A stretch of DNA of 64,000 bases, from NCBI GenBank assembly GCA_947568835.1, contig OX387604.1, forward strand, positions 16,831,076 to 16,895,075. The letters run 5' to 3'. The stretch is from Protonemura montana. Its lineage: Eukaryota > Arthropoda > Insecta > Plecoptera > Nemouridae. Under the pieces are notes generated by a model. That model did no database searches and was not told the origin of the DNA. It saw only the letters and a list, made by a program, of their open reading frames with translations. Shown here piece after piece: positions 50,216 to 63,750 of the stretch. Both the position numbers and the translations under genes were made by a program. Numbering within the stretch: the stretch's first letter is position 1; the number at the start of each line of letters is the position of its first letter.

Positions 50216-53200
50216 ACTGAAGAAAGCGTTAAAGAAATCTGTGATAGAAAAATACGTCTCTTTTCCTGATTTTGATGTATTCTGTCGTATCAAATGAAAT
50301 GAACCGTGACTTTTTACAGCTTGCTCTCGACTCTTCTTACACAGGTGTTTGAAATGGAGTGGAAGATTCAACGCGGAAAAGCAAATCTGAAATGCTCTGT
50401 AATAAACACCAGTGAATTCCAAACGTGGCTCCTCAGTTTGACGGTATTTTTGGCAATAACGTACGGTTGTTAGACTGTTTTCGATAAACTTGTACCATAA
50501 AGAACGAATTGAAAAGGTGTAACATCAATCTTAATTTAGGTGTAGATAAAACAATCGATTTAGAGCGGTCAACCGGACGAAATCTTTTAAATCCCTGTCT
50601 TGAACAGATATTGATACCTTTACGGGGGTTTAGTTCTACACAGAGTTTGTTCAATACTGTGAACAGTCAGTGGTTGTAGCCTGGTTTTAACTACTCCTTC
50701 AAACATATACGAGTCGAGCTCATTACCTTTGTCAGTGTCTGCAAATCAATTAACATATTATCACGCTCAACATTAGCCGGTTACACTTTATCCTACGCTT
50801 ACAACTTATCCTATTGGATGTTCGCTAGCAATGATTACACGTTTTTAATATCTAGTCATAACAACGTTGTGTCTTATCTACAACACATTAATAAAGTTAC
50901 TCGCATGGATTAATTTTCTCCGTATAACTTAACAAAATCGAACACTTTTTCCAGTGTTTGGTTTGGTTTTGGTTTTGTACACAGTTCAGTCAACTTAAAA
51001 AGTAGATTAACAATGGGAAAAATGGCAATTTTTAAAACATTTTCTATCGAGCTGAAAGAAAAGAACAAAGTGGAGCGGAACAGCCGCGGGGTAGAGGGGT
51101 CAGTGCCCACAAGGGAGCCAGATAGGTTTACAAGGCTGACAAGGTTGACAAGATTGGCAGTGTAGCTAGGAGTAGGCGACCTTTGTACTTTGTGGTATGT
51201 CACCTGAAAATTTTCTCGTCAATATATGTTGCGGGTTGACAGAATAAGCTAGTATATTTGTAGCTATACTAAAACCCACATACCTGCGGTGCTAGAGTGT
51301 GTGTGCCGTAGAGAGTGGAACAGGTATAGTGATATGGATCAGATATGCATCCCGAAGGTATAACATAGATAAGGTAGAGTATATTGTTTGTGACATTGCA
51401 TGCCAGAGCAGATGATGTGGTTTGCTATTAATTATTATTAAGCTATTATTAAGCCCAAAGAGCTTGCTAGTTCTCATCCAAAATCAGCGTATGCCACGAG
51501 GGAAGAGCTATTAAATAAATTGACTTGAATAAATAAATTTTGCACATTTTCAGCCTTAATTAGATTCAATTTTTTTCGTAAGCTTGTAAATATGTGATAT
51601 CTTCTTTAGGTCTTAAAATAATATACCTCTTCTACTTAAAGTTGCCCTTTATTTGTCAAAGGGGCATTAAGAGAGATTGAAGGAAATTGAATTAGAGATC
51701 TCGACTAGTTTCTCTATCTGGACCACTGTAAGGATTATAAGAACCGCCATCGTGACGTCGAAGCCCCCAACTGACACAGTAAATTGCAATTATTTCATCG
51801 GAGAGATTTGAAAGAAAATGCTACAGCTGCAAGGAAGATTGGCCCTATTTGGCTGCCAGAAATATTAAAAATAGATTCGTGAAAAGTTTAAATACTCCTC
51901 CACCATTGTTGCAGTGCTTTAAGTTAAGTGCATCACGCATAATGCAAGCTTATTTGATAATCTTCCTTGCTTCACGTTAGTAATACAATACATAGTTAGG
52001 TAATTAGGGGAATGCCTTCTTTGGTCACTTTTCAGCCCCCAATACGTCCTTCTATTGCCAGCATGGAGAAAGGGTACTACGCAGTGGTTTGATACTAATT
52101 TTACTGACTTTTCTCCAATTATATTCTTCAATTGATCTATGTTTAATGTGCATTGAAAATATTCAATAAAATTGTCAAAAAAATGAAATCAAACTTCCAC
52201 GTCCTTTTCCATGACATGTCCAGCCGTCAGAGAGTTGACATAGAAAGCAAGATCGTTGACGTTCGCTTTCTCGAATAAATTGACTTTTAGATTATAATGT
52301 ACACCTAGTTATTGTAAGGTTTCCCAACATAGAAACTCCCTCTGCCCCCTCTTTTCAACATAATCAACGAAGTCGTGGATGAGGTGTTGAATAAACTAAA
52401 ACTCTGTCAACTTTCAGACCATCTGAGTGACGTTGTTATTGTATTACGTAAAGGCAACACTAATTGCAGGCTCGTATAACACCTTTACAGTCCAGCAAAT
52501 TAACCAGCTGATGAAAAATTCGATCTTCATGAGATTAGCATGAGCCTATAATGAAGGGCGTTCTGACGTCTGGCATGATATACAAGTGATCATTAGATGC
52601 GGCTCTTGAGCCCAAGACTTCTGTCAAGCTCCTTAAATATTTAGTTCAAATTATGTCCATACTTATTGAAATAAAATGTTTATTTAATCGAAACTTAAGT
52701 ACTCTGAAAAAAAAGGTAAAAGAGTAAACATCTTTGAGCAATTCAATGGAGTTTTTGGCAGAATAACACGACTTTTTTCGGAAGACCGTTGATTCCACTC
52801 TTTTTTGTTAGCTCGGATTTATAAAGGTCTACACGAATATTATAGGTCACCCAGGGAAGCCTGCCTGATACTCCGCTTGGTATTTTTATATTTTATGAAT
52901 CTGGGGAATTGGTGTCATTTTTGTAGTCAGTTGGGAAACAGAGGGTGAATAATTGGAATCATCATCAATGCGTAACACGATGAGGTGACTTGAGAAACAC
53001 GGCGAACACTGAACTCAATAATTCAGCTTGGACAATTGTAAACTAACTGTAGGTAAAAGAAATGAAAACTGATCGAAAGAAACCAACCACCAACCGGTAT
53101 GCAAAATGCCGATAGTGAGCGGAGTCTTCTTTCTTGAGAAATTGCTTTTTGATGCGCAGTCACAGTAGAACTTTCGATACTTAAAATCTTCACAATCACG

Positions 53201-54148
53201 TGATTCAACTTACCAATAATTTTAATGGCCACGCCGATGTCCTTATCAGGTTCTTTCGATCAACTCAATATTTCGATTGGCAAAGCTTGCATAAATTTCA
53301 CAAACACTTCAAAAGTTATTTTCAATCTAGTATTATATTTCACGCTTCAGTGTACACCCAGAGAACACGAATCTTACTACTTCTACGCACATAGGTACTT
53401 TTTTAGTTTACATAAGTGAGTTTCACAATATTTTTTTGTTATCTTCTTAAACCTTTCCTCTAATCGACTGAAAATCTTTGTCGCGCTTTCAGAAGTGACT
53501 TTTCTTTCTAGTTTCCAACACAAACCGCCCCCGTGTGCTATTTACATTCCTTGGGAAATACCTGCCGAAATACACGGCGCAAATAAACACGCATGTGATA
53601 CGCTTCCTTGCACAATTTACTTAAATCTGTTTACCTACCCTCTCACAATAGAATTGCTCTTTGTACAATGCCATAGTAATTCCTAATCTTGGGCTAGAAG
53701 AATAAAATTTATAACCCACCTCGGGGCACCATTGTAACGTCAGTTTTTTTCCTAAGCTGCGTACTTGAGCAAGGATCAATTACCAAGAGGCTTAGCAAGT
53801 ATCATTAATTACCCGACGACCTCTAGGGATGTCCAACATGAAAGATATTATAAACTTGTGTGCGATTTGTTTGGTCAACCTGGCCAGCCATACAAAACCA
53901 ACGGGAGATACGTAGTACATAGATGATGCGGACTGCCGGTCCGACCAGCTGGGACCACGCCTGGGTTACTATTCTTGTTCTTGCATAAGGAATGAAGTCT
54001 CCTCTATGTGGCAAGTGTCTCAGAAGGCGGCGGCAATATAGCAGAAGAGTGAGGCATAGGGTGGTAATACCATGAATGAATAACTAGAAGGAGACGACTG
54101 CTATTTGCCAACAGTCAACTGCATAACATCACATGGGAAAGTTATATA

Positions 54149-54149
<1 letters not shown>

Positions 54150-54181
<32 letters not shown>
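54150..54181 (+). repeat. (TA)n microsatellite
   Basis: About sixteen AT dinucleotides. Confidence 0.95.
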
Positions 54182-54184
<3 letters not shown>

Positions 54185-55552
54185 GGATCCAGGTCTCGGT
54201 TTTATTGTTATATAGTATCAGGTGGGTCGATGAACTAATTAACAATAATTATATGGCTTCGCATAATTGGGTGAGCATCCTTGTAATGCAGCCTGGTGGG
54301 AGAAATTGTGTAGGGATGTAGCTATATACGATGCAGAGCACTTAATACAATTTGCGAGAAAATATAATTGTATTGCCTGACAGCAGTGGAACCATGGAGT
54401 ACAATCATGGGTGATTACTGATGAACGGCTGGAGTGGTGATCATCCGATTTTGCCCACTTGATTATTCAGAACAATGCAGTTACAACCGTGCTGGAGCAA
54501 AAGAGAGCAAACTAGTTCAAATATGCAATCCACAATGTGATAAGAATGTTAGCATTTGTTTCATTGGAGCTCATTGTTACTGAGTAAATATGAGGTCATA
54601 CGATTTATTATTCCATACTATTATCAGGTGTGACAAACGCTGCGGATTTAAGTTTGTAAGTGAAGTAAGTATCTTCTACTCTTAAAATGTCCCGCTAAAC
54701 GAAATGTTTTTGCTGGTGTCATAAAGGTCCTAATACGTGTCTCTCTTAAGAGCCTCTTTCTGTTTTGTTTAAGATGAGGAAGGTGTTGAAAGTTGGTACA
54801 TGGAACTCAAACATGACTTCATTATTCAACTTGGCGTGTGTTATCTAAATTGGTTTTTACACTGTTTGAACTTCATGAACCTTCACAGAACATTGCTGCT
54901 CGTATTTCCACGACTACACACCAATACGGTGTAGCTAAATATTCATTTACTACAAAGTGTAGTACGTTAATGGAAACTTGCGTTCTGATAATTTCGAACT
55001 AATAATTATGTTGTAATGAATTTGTTTCCAAAATAGGACATGCGCTTTGTGAGTGAAACTAAACTCCGCGTTCGCTCGCAAACAGCAGGCTGTCATACAC
55101 ATATTCACCGTAGGCAAAGAAAGCAGTCGTTACAAGACCAGTAAAACTATGTCAGTTTGTTATTTTAGGCCTGTGGCAACTGGCAAGTTTACCCCGTGGA
55201 GTTTCAAAGGGTTTCAGGGTGGTTTGCATACCATTACTAACTGCACTGAATCAGTTTCTGCTCGTAAAACATAGCAATGTGCCAGCTCTCTTGAAAGTGC
55301 GCAAAGTGTGTTCTAACTTCTTTCAATCCTTAAATGTGTTATGACATGACGAATTTGGTGTTTTACTCAATTATAAACCAATTAAAACAATTATTTTTAT
55401 TTTTTCTCGTTTCATTAAAATTGTGCGCGTTATGCATATTAATTTTACGTGCTCATTAATATACTGTCAGCGAAATAAATTCTCAGCCCTTATTCTCAGC
55501 CCAAGGGTCACCGTTACAGCTTATGGTATGACAAAACTCGTCAACAAAATGC

Positions 55553-55564
55553 GGCACCTCCACC
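55553..55564 (+). repeat. exact copy of the dispersed 12-mer
   Basis: GGCACCTCCACC, preceded by CAACAAAATGC and followed by ACC. Confidence 0.9.
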
Positions 55565-55834
55565 ACCTCAACTCGGCTACGATTTACTGCTGAAAAAATC
55601 TATCGTGCACATACTTTATTAGCCTCTAATTGAATTATTCTTATCGGCATGTTACGGCTACATGCAACCTTCACGTTGATTTTTCACGTCTTTGATTCCC
55701 TGCGATAACCACGGTATAATTGTTAGTTTTGTGTAAATTAGAGAAGTTGAAAAGGATCTCTTTATTCCGACCCGAATGGAACGCGTCTTGGTGGAAGCCA
55801 CTCGGGAATCCATTAGCTAATTAATGTGAAACAA

Positions 55835-55912
55835 GGAGGGGAACGGGAGAGATTGTGGGAAGGAGAGAGGAGGAGAGAGAAATGAGAGAAAGGAGAGAGG
55901 GATGGATACCGA
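55835..55912 (+). repeat. purine (GA-rich) tract
   Basis: Nearly pure purine strand with GGAGAGA and GAAGGAG repeats. It could adopt triplex (H-DNA) structure or bind GAGA-type factors; both are inference. Confidence 0.8.
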
Positions 55913-57300
55913 GATGCGAACCGAGAAAGCGAGATGGCGGCTCAGTGGGACGAAACACAACAGAACTATGAATCACTTACAGAAACATTGCCTTAAGCGG
56001 TGAACACGAGCAATTGTGCTTGCTTCACTCAAACTTGAAGATGTTGTATTCATGAGTCGGCAAGGAATGAATTGACCTTTATGTCGCCCGTACGTTAACT
56101 CTACTTGCTCTATTGTGTGATAGCGTTTAAAATCTAGCGTTAGCATTTCGCAAGTCACCTGTGGGCTTGACAAGAGCTTTTCTCTATTCTTTACGCAACC
56201 ATTGCAATATTTCATTGTAAAAGCTTGCCTACATTACCGGCTAGCCAGCCCGTCAGCCCGTCAGCCAGCCTGAAGCTCCTTGAACATCATCAGCTTTGCG
56301 AAGTCTGGGAACAGATTATGACTGATAGTGTTTGAAAGGAGCGCAGCGGAATACTTATTGTGTGCAAGAAGTGCAGTCATCTTGAAACCAGTGGCTCAAG
56401 AGGCTTCCAGGTTTCCGTGCCTTCTAGCAAGACAAAACGACAAAACGCTCTTTCTCATTATGCGCTAGCAGGGATGAAGAGGGAGATATTAGCTGGCAAG
56501 AGAGCTGATGAGAGAGTGATTACCCACGCAATCTTAATCGGCCAACTCTTCAGTCAGCAACTCAATAGGCAGACCAATCAAACCATTCGCGTGGTGCGTT
56601 CGTCAATCGATCAACTCGACTCTTGCATTATTCGCGATCACGCAATCCGAAGCGAATTATTGTTTTCAAATTTGATAAAACACAAACACGTTTTCATGAT
56701 TTCCGTCGTAGTTGTTAGTGCTGGGAAATCGTGCCGCTTGCCATGTCGCAATTTGTAGAGATTTCTTCCACCCCACTCCTCTACGCAGCCCGCCCCCTCT
56801 CAACCTACCGGTCCTTACCCGGCCGACACCAACCCACCACCCAACATCCACCCCCGCATGAACCACTACGGCACGAGAAATTGACAGCTACTGCCAGAGT
56901 AGGAAATGTAGGCTTCCTCAGTAATCGCTTCTTTCTCTAAGACAGATGAAAGTCTTAAGCATTCTTTCAATTGCAAGGAGCGATGTTTTTTGTGTGTAAT
57001 AAAACAACTGCAAAAGCTTGCTGCTAATGCTGATTGCATACGTTGGCCTAGCTCCAAAGCTTCGCGAACGAGCGCGCCAGTTAGCTGCCCCGACGACGGC
57101 AGGGCTGGCTAGCTCAACATCGGCCGACGCCGACGCCGACGCGACGGCGTCGTATACTACTGCGGTATCACTGCATGCAGCAGCAGCGCTACGCCGCAGC
57201 TAGCAGCTGGCCAACACTGCGTGGAAAGCACGCCACGGCCGACTCCGTTGGTCTCAAACCACAACGTCGCAGCGGCGCACACAAGCCCGGAAAAGTGTTT
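55913..57300. other. GC-richer region with CpG-dense patch
   Basis: G+C rises at 56220-57300 and peaks at 57050-57260, where there is a (GCCGAC)n stretch and many CpG. ORFs here (132 codons at 56360-56758, 61 codons at 57018-57203, both plus) show no domain. May be a promoter or an alternative first-exon region. Confidence 0.4.
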
Positions 57301-60300
57301 TCCGCAAAGAAAAGCCCGAACACTTTAATCTAGCTGCCGTGTTGAGAGATGTTCCTTCTCATGCACCTCTGGTCACGCAATGCTGCGTCTATTACGTCGC
57401 TCTGTCTTTCGGGATGCTATACGACCAACTTTTCCAAGCTGGGAAATGCTTTATGTTTGAAATAGTAATTGCGAATGGCAGCCGATCTCAGACCGTGCAT
57501 TTTGGGATTTACTCTTTATAGTACGACAAAGCGCTCGCATCGCTACATCGCGATGTTGGAATAGTTTCTGCAAAGTATGAGCATGGATTTGATAAGAAAA
57601 TTAGTTCGACTGGCACGTGCATAAATAAGGTTAGCAAATCGAAGCCAGTGCAGCAGGGGATTTTCTCACGGGTGAAATGTCCAACATTAATGCTGTAAAT
57701 AATCAAACAATTCATCGGTAGGTTGCATTGCATGGTGTTTGTCATGTACCTGCCTACAGTTCACGGACGTGAAACGGAATATTGCCTGTCCTGCCCGACT
57801 CAGCGCAATTGAAGCGAGAGAGGGGCTGCTCTCTCGTTTCGATCTCTTCTAAATTACATTTATGGATTTTTTTCTGAGAGAACTTTAGTTAAGGTACCAA
57901 AAATGCCACGTGAAATGCTGCTTTTACTATTTGTTGATAGGAACGCCACTATGATTTTCCCTCCACTTATTGACAACGCAATAGAAAGGAAATTATAGGG
58001 AAAGCTGGGAAATTCCCCCGCAAGTTGAAATGTCGGAACCATATTCTATCTTCGTATGAACCTTCGGGAAAGCTAGTGTCCTGAACATCCGGGCCTCCAG
58101 CTTGGTAAAAATGTTTTACGAATGAGCGAAGAAGAAAATATCCGCTCTTCTTAAAGTCATGCGAGAGCGGTGGCTAGTAGCTAGGTAAGACGGTGCATCG
58201 GCGATGCAGAGTGGAGAGCTCAGGAGAGCAGAGACCTGGATCCATTCCCAAACGCGTGAAAACTGGCTGAATTATTCAATGGAAATGATATCTTTATCTG
58301 TGATCGGAGCAAACCGACGTTAGTTCTACTCTAACGCCACATATTCATGTCGGAAGATTAGCAGACCAGATTATCTTGTAGACGAAGGAAACAAGAAGTC
58401 AAGTATAAAGTCAATCAATAGGGAAGGGCAGCTCTTATAACATAACTTCCAGTGACGTCAGATAGCTCAAGGAAAACTTTATTCTCTTGATACTTCGTTT
58501 ATGCTCATTTAAAAATCTATGTCCATGAGTTGGAAAAACTAAAGTTTCCCGAATTAAGATTGCAAAAAATCAATGTTTCGAGATATTCAAGCTAGCTCCC
58601 ATCCGACACAAGCACTAGCTTAAAAAAAGTTTTATTTAAAAAACCAGTCGTACTTTATATGGCAGTTTAGCAAACAGAATGATTTAACAGCATTATAATA
58701 CGTAGCCTGTTCTTCATTAGCTATCGGGGAACATAGTATAGAATTTGTTTATTGCTTTTGAATAAATAAGTGAACTAACATGGGTAGATACAGTCTCTCG
58801 CTCAATTGATAATTTATGATGTTTTGCGGACTCGTCGTATTTTGTCATAAGCCCTAAGAAACGGTGTTTTTTCCGCTTTCCAAAGCGGTCCAATCGCGTA
58901 GAATTTACACCTTCTAAAGTAGTGTAATGTAATTTTCTATGTTACAGTAATAATGCAGTTATTATTTTACCTGGCATTTGGAGGAAATAGTTTGTCTTTT
59001 TCAATGGAAACACAGCCGCTTAGGTTTCTCGTATTTAAAAAAAAAACTGAAATGTTCTTTAGTAATATGAAATCAGGGAAGTTAAAAAATGTAGACTTGC
59101 ATGGAAATTAGTAATTGATTAATAAAATAAATAATTGTGTGTGTAACAACGTGTGTGGAGTGACAATACCCCGGAGCGTGTGGCACTCAATCCAGAAATG
59201 TTCCATTGGATTTTCATTAGGTGTAATATTGGTCAATCTATCAGGTCAAATCGGGCGTTTAATCATTAAATATTCATATCTGGCCTACAAATAAACAGTG
59301 CGGAATCGCATTACTCCAACTCCAGCTATGGTGCTATTATTTATTCATGTCCTTGTAAGACGCCGTTATTATAGTAACTGTCTTTTGAATAATACGGAAT
59401 CTTTTTAGGCGTAGTGACACAAAGTATGTAAAGAAAAGGAACTCAATTGGCAGTAATACGAATTGGATTAATTTGCAAATCATATGAAACCAGAATGCGC
59501 AAAAAAGAAGTATTACCCCTTAGCTTTACGATCTAAATTTCCTGCTTGAGAAGGTGTCAATTTATAGATTATTAAGGCGACGAGAATATGACTTTTATAA
59601 TTTCCGTGAAAGACCAACTCCAAAGTAATGCGCGTTTCAAAAAATGGCCGAAACTAGCAAGCATTGGAAAAAACACGTATGACTTGCCTAAAAATCATAA
59701 CATTGACATTTCAGGTGAAAAGATTATAACTTGAACTCGAACGCTCGTTCCGGTTTAAAAAACAGAACCAAAACAAAATCCGTTGCGTTTTGGTGAAAAC
59801 TTAACCCCTGACGTGACGTAATAACATTTTATTTAGTTAAAAGCTTTCAATTTATTATTTCATAAAACACCTCTTAAGTTGGTAGCATGAAAAATTATCT
59901 CACTTAATGTACTTCTTGTTTCAAAGACACATTACCACCATTGAATGTATAGTTATCAAAGGGTCAGTGTAAATATTAAATAATCACACTAAACTCTTAA
60001 ATTAATTTGAATTTCTCTGGAAGTAATTACGGTCCTATTTCTCCCTCCCCTACCAATAGACAAGCAGCTGACGCGTCCGCCATCATCCGACCAACAAAGA
60101 TCCCTTGGAAGCGCTTCTAAATATGAATACCTACATGTAAACTATATCGGAGTATCGAGAAAGTGTGACGTATATGTGCCTTACGGACAGCTGCGACACA
60201 CATATAGGTAATGTAGGTGAATTAGCCGATACATAATGAATGTCGAATAAAACGAGCGGCCAACGTACACGCCTCCTGAACTTACCTCTATACGTATAAC

Positions 60301-62636
60301 TGGTGTCATCACTTATCACTTATACTGGCCAGTTACAGGTAGAAATTTCCACGAACGGAAAAATACGCGTGTAAAACTGTTGGAAATAGCCTCTGGGAAA
60401 AACGGACCAGTCGATATTACACAATTTTTCCCGACACGATATATAAGTGACTAAGTGACAGACTAACTGACACTTGCGACGACATAAATGCCTGCTTCCT
60501 ATCCCAAAGGAAACCGGCCAAATAGTAGGAAAGGAGGATTGATACACCACGACATTGATAAGGATTCCGTTTTCGCACCGTGTTTGAAAATAGAGAATTT
60601 TTACTCTGAATGGGAGCTTTGAAAAGTCGCAGGCAGTCACGTTTCAAATGTTGTGATCTTTTGTCCGCGCACTTTTCTTACCCTTGTTACTTTACTTCAT
60701 GGATACGGGATAGAGTGAGCCCCAGACAAATATATCAAAGAATAAAAGTTAGCGAGCTCTTTTTGTGGACTTTGCGTAGCTCAACAAAGCAAGTTTCAAA
60801 TTTAAGCATGCACACGTAAGAGTAAAAAAGCTCCACATAATTTCAATGTTGGTACAAATAACACGAAGAAAATTTATTTATTTAGCAGTTTCTCAAGTTG
60901 TCTTCTGCAAAGCCTTAAAGATCCTTCCTGCCGCCCTAAGTTTGTGTTTGCATAATTCATGCCGCAGTCAACTGCTATTGCGCCTGGGGGGGGGGGGGGG
61001 GGGGGGTGCAGTAGATAAGATATCGCACATAGCACAGCTATACATCAAATGCCTCAATCTACAGTTCACTGGTCTACCATACCCTTCATAGTGTGCTCAC
61101 GTAGCACAACTAAAGTTACCTGAATAAGTCACCTTGGAGGTACCTTGCGTTCCTAAAACACCTAGAAACTTGAAGCGTATAAGGTTTAGAAAATATCGAT
61201 CACATGAAATAAGAGTTTAATTATTTCGAGGTAATCGAGATTTGGATGAAACTCTAATTAGTCAATTAGAGTGTCGTCGTCGGTAGGAGCGAGGCGAGGG
61301 GATTAATATGTGATGGTGTGCAGGCTCTAGCAGACGAGAGGAGTATTCTGTGCCGAACGAACGCGAACGCCATATAGCAGCTCCAAGAGTTAATTGTCGC
61401 CGTAGCTCCTAAAGCCAAGCGGGATGTAGCTTTATCAGCCAATCGATCCCGCTAATACTATAAACCTATCAACGGCCATATCCCAACAATAATCAAGCGG
61501 TTTTAGCGCTAGAGGTATCTACAGATTGAGCGTCAGTTGTAACGGCAAGTCGTACAGCACCATGCTGCGGTAAGGTTGTGCAATTTCAAATGGTTCTGTG
61601 TCTAGTAGCAAAACTCTTGCGTTCCCTACACACCTTGTAATTGATTTAACGTTTCTCTCAACTACATGTATTTCGGAAATTGCCACTCGAGCCAAGACTT
61701 TGAAAGGCGATAGCACATAGTACGTATGTACTGCAGCTGTATACGTAGTTTGGTCTAATCATGACAGCACAACCGGAACCGACTGTTGATTATCTCATAA
61801 TTGGCTTAAAATGTTTGCAGACTATAGGGCCAAAATCAGCCTGCTGGGCCTCTTGCGAAAAGGAAAGTTAGAACTCAGTTTAGGGTTAAAGCTAGAGACA
61901 TCATTATGAGATCGTAAGTGAGTCATTGAACCGTAATTAAGACACTTGCTTAAGAGTGATTAAGAATGGGTTCAAATAATAAAAGATAATGTAATTTATT
62001 TGATCGTGACCAGGGTTAATGATAAGCTTAATGTAATGATATATATTATATTGTGATTGTTGGCAAAGCTAGCGCTCTTGCAGCGATCAGTATTATATAA
62101 TGGGTACATTTTAGCCGTTAACCTAAAATGTAACAGTATAATGTGTGGATGTATTTAATGTACAGTATACATGTATGGATGTATGGATGGATATAACAGT
62201 ATGGATGCGCTTGTCCCGTAAATTGCACACGGTTGGAAACAGTCACAGGAAGCAATCAGAAATCAATCATGGCAAGGTTATCAATGTAGCTTAATTGGAC
62301 TCTTTGGCAATGAACTGTACATGCGGCGCTAAAAATGATAATGAGCGGATACCTAGAATTCCTAACGTTATGAAAAAAAAAACGGTATGCCTATAACTGC
62401 ATCATTAACAAATCTGGATTAATACCGAGAAGCTCATGGCCTCTAGACATGTTTGCGAATATGTACGCCTACAAGCTCAAGTTATCAAAAACTATGTTAC
62501 ACTCGATACACCCACTTGGTCAAACCTATAAAAATGCGAGTTTCATAGCTGTTTTTAATTCGACCATGTACCTCACAATTAAAATGAAAATTGATGTGTT
62601 GAAGCGGCAAGCTCGTAGCTTATTACTACAGTGCGT
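57301..62636. other. gene-poor region
   Basis: No exon I can support. Contains the 21-nt poly-G run at 60986-61006 and a degenerate TGGATGTA-type repeat near 62150-62210. Confidence 0.55.
60986..61006 (+). repeat. poly-G run (21 G)
   Basis: Twenty-one consecutive G, followed by TGCAGT. Confidence 0.95.
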
Positions 62637-62700
62637 TTGGCGTAGTGGTTACATAGCGTGATGTGTTATCCACCGCAGGTTATTGCTCAGAGAGCGATTA
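62637..62700 (+). mobile_element. tRNA-like SINE head remnant
   Basis: TTGGCGTAGTGGTTA matches a tRNA A-box region. GGTTATTGCTC, about 30 bp further on, is a weak B box. No acceptor-stem pairing. Tentative. Confidence 0.3.
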
Positions 62701-62923
62701 GATTCTGCAGGCGTCCCATACTAACCGGGTACCTACACTGTCATCCCCAATGTTTTATTGCCACGGCTTTTATTACTATCAGTTCATTAGATTAGAAAAA
62801 GGTCCTTCCTTGGAGACTGATGGGTATTTTGTTTCCAATTTATGTGAAGGTAATTTTGATATAAACCCTTTGAGAATGTTTCTTTGATCATTTCTAGACT
62901 AAACTGATTAATTCATATTATAT

Positions 62924-62945
62924 GCTTTAGCTTTAGCTTTAGCTT
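62924..62945 (+). repeat. (GCTTTA)n repeat
   Basis: Three and a half copies of a GCTTTA hexamer. Confidence 0.85.
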
Positions 62946-63161
62946 ATGTACATACTATAGCCTGATTTTCATGTTATCAAACATGCCTCTGCATCGAGGC
63001 AGTAGTATGTACTACAGCTTTGTTCTAAGTAACAAGCAATCAAAAACGATGAAAAAGGGAACATTACATTTTATGGTGCTAAAAAGTATAAAGAGAATGA
63101 GCTGATTTACCTTCGTTACTGCTAAAAATTATCTGGGCACCTGATACACCTCCGTATCTAG

Positions 63162-63215
63162 GCAACGAACAGCCGCGACTAGCCACGAACAGCCAAGGAC
63201 AGCCACAAACAGCTT
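63162..63215 (+). repeat. short degenerate tandem repeat around ACAGCC
   Basis: CGAACAGCC, CGAACAGCC, GGACAGCC and CAAACAGC recur at 10-20 bp intervals just before the cluster of dispersed 12-mers. Confidence 0.6.
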
Positions 63216-63309
63216 TAAAGAGGAGTTTTGATACATATCCTGCATACTGATCATTTACAAAGCTAGTGGCACAGCCACTCAGTCAGCCATAGCCTAAACA
63301 ATAATCCTC

Positions 63310-63750
63310 TTTAAAGCCCATGGCACCTCCACCAAGCTTGCAAGATCATATTCCGAAATTTGCGAATTGTGCTAAACTGTAAAACATCAAGCAGTTGAAA
63401 ATTAAAATTAAAAATGAATATGTTCTTAGTCTGACCAATATGGCGTCATTGGGAAGAACCGCATTTGAATCCTGGCACCTCCACCAGTCAGCTTATATTT
63501 GAAACGCTTAAGTACACTCGAAACACTTCGTCAACTCAAAGATACGGATTAAAAACTGGTAGCCTAACCCGCTTAAAAACTGGCACATTCACAGGTTGCT
63601 TAAATCCAGGCACGTTCACCGCTTAGCTTTAACTTTATCAGGGCTGCTAGAAGCAATTTTGTATCTTAATCAGCCTGATTTAAAATTGGCAGCTCAATCC
63701 GCTTAAAAACGGGCACCTCCATCAACCATTATAAAAACTGGTAGTTACGT
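63310..63750 (+). repeat. cluster of GGCACCTCCACC-type units
   Basis: Exact copies at 63322-63333 and 63474-63485; degenerate copies at 63582-63593, 63609-63620 and 63712-63723. Weaker ones (GGTAGCCTAACCC, GGCAGCTCAATCC) lie 24 bp before two of these. The preceding bases are alike: GCTTAAAAAC at 63571 and 63701, GCTTAAATCC at 63598, TTTAAAGCCC at 63310. So the unit is nearer 23-28 bp, with consensus GCTTAAAAACTGGCACCTCC plus ACC. No ORF. Confidence 0.8.

Larger units (their letters stand above)
47546..55552. other. gene-poor region
   Basis: No exon I can support on either strand. It contains one degenerate copy of the dispersed motif (50204-50215) and a (TA)n tract (54150-54181). Confidence 0.55.

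Noticed and set aside
56360-56758. 132-codon plus-strand ORF
   Set aside because: No domain or splice support; lies in a GC-richer patch where stops are rarer.
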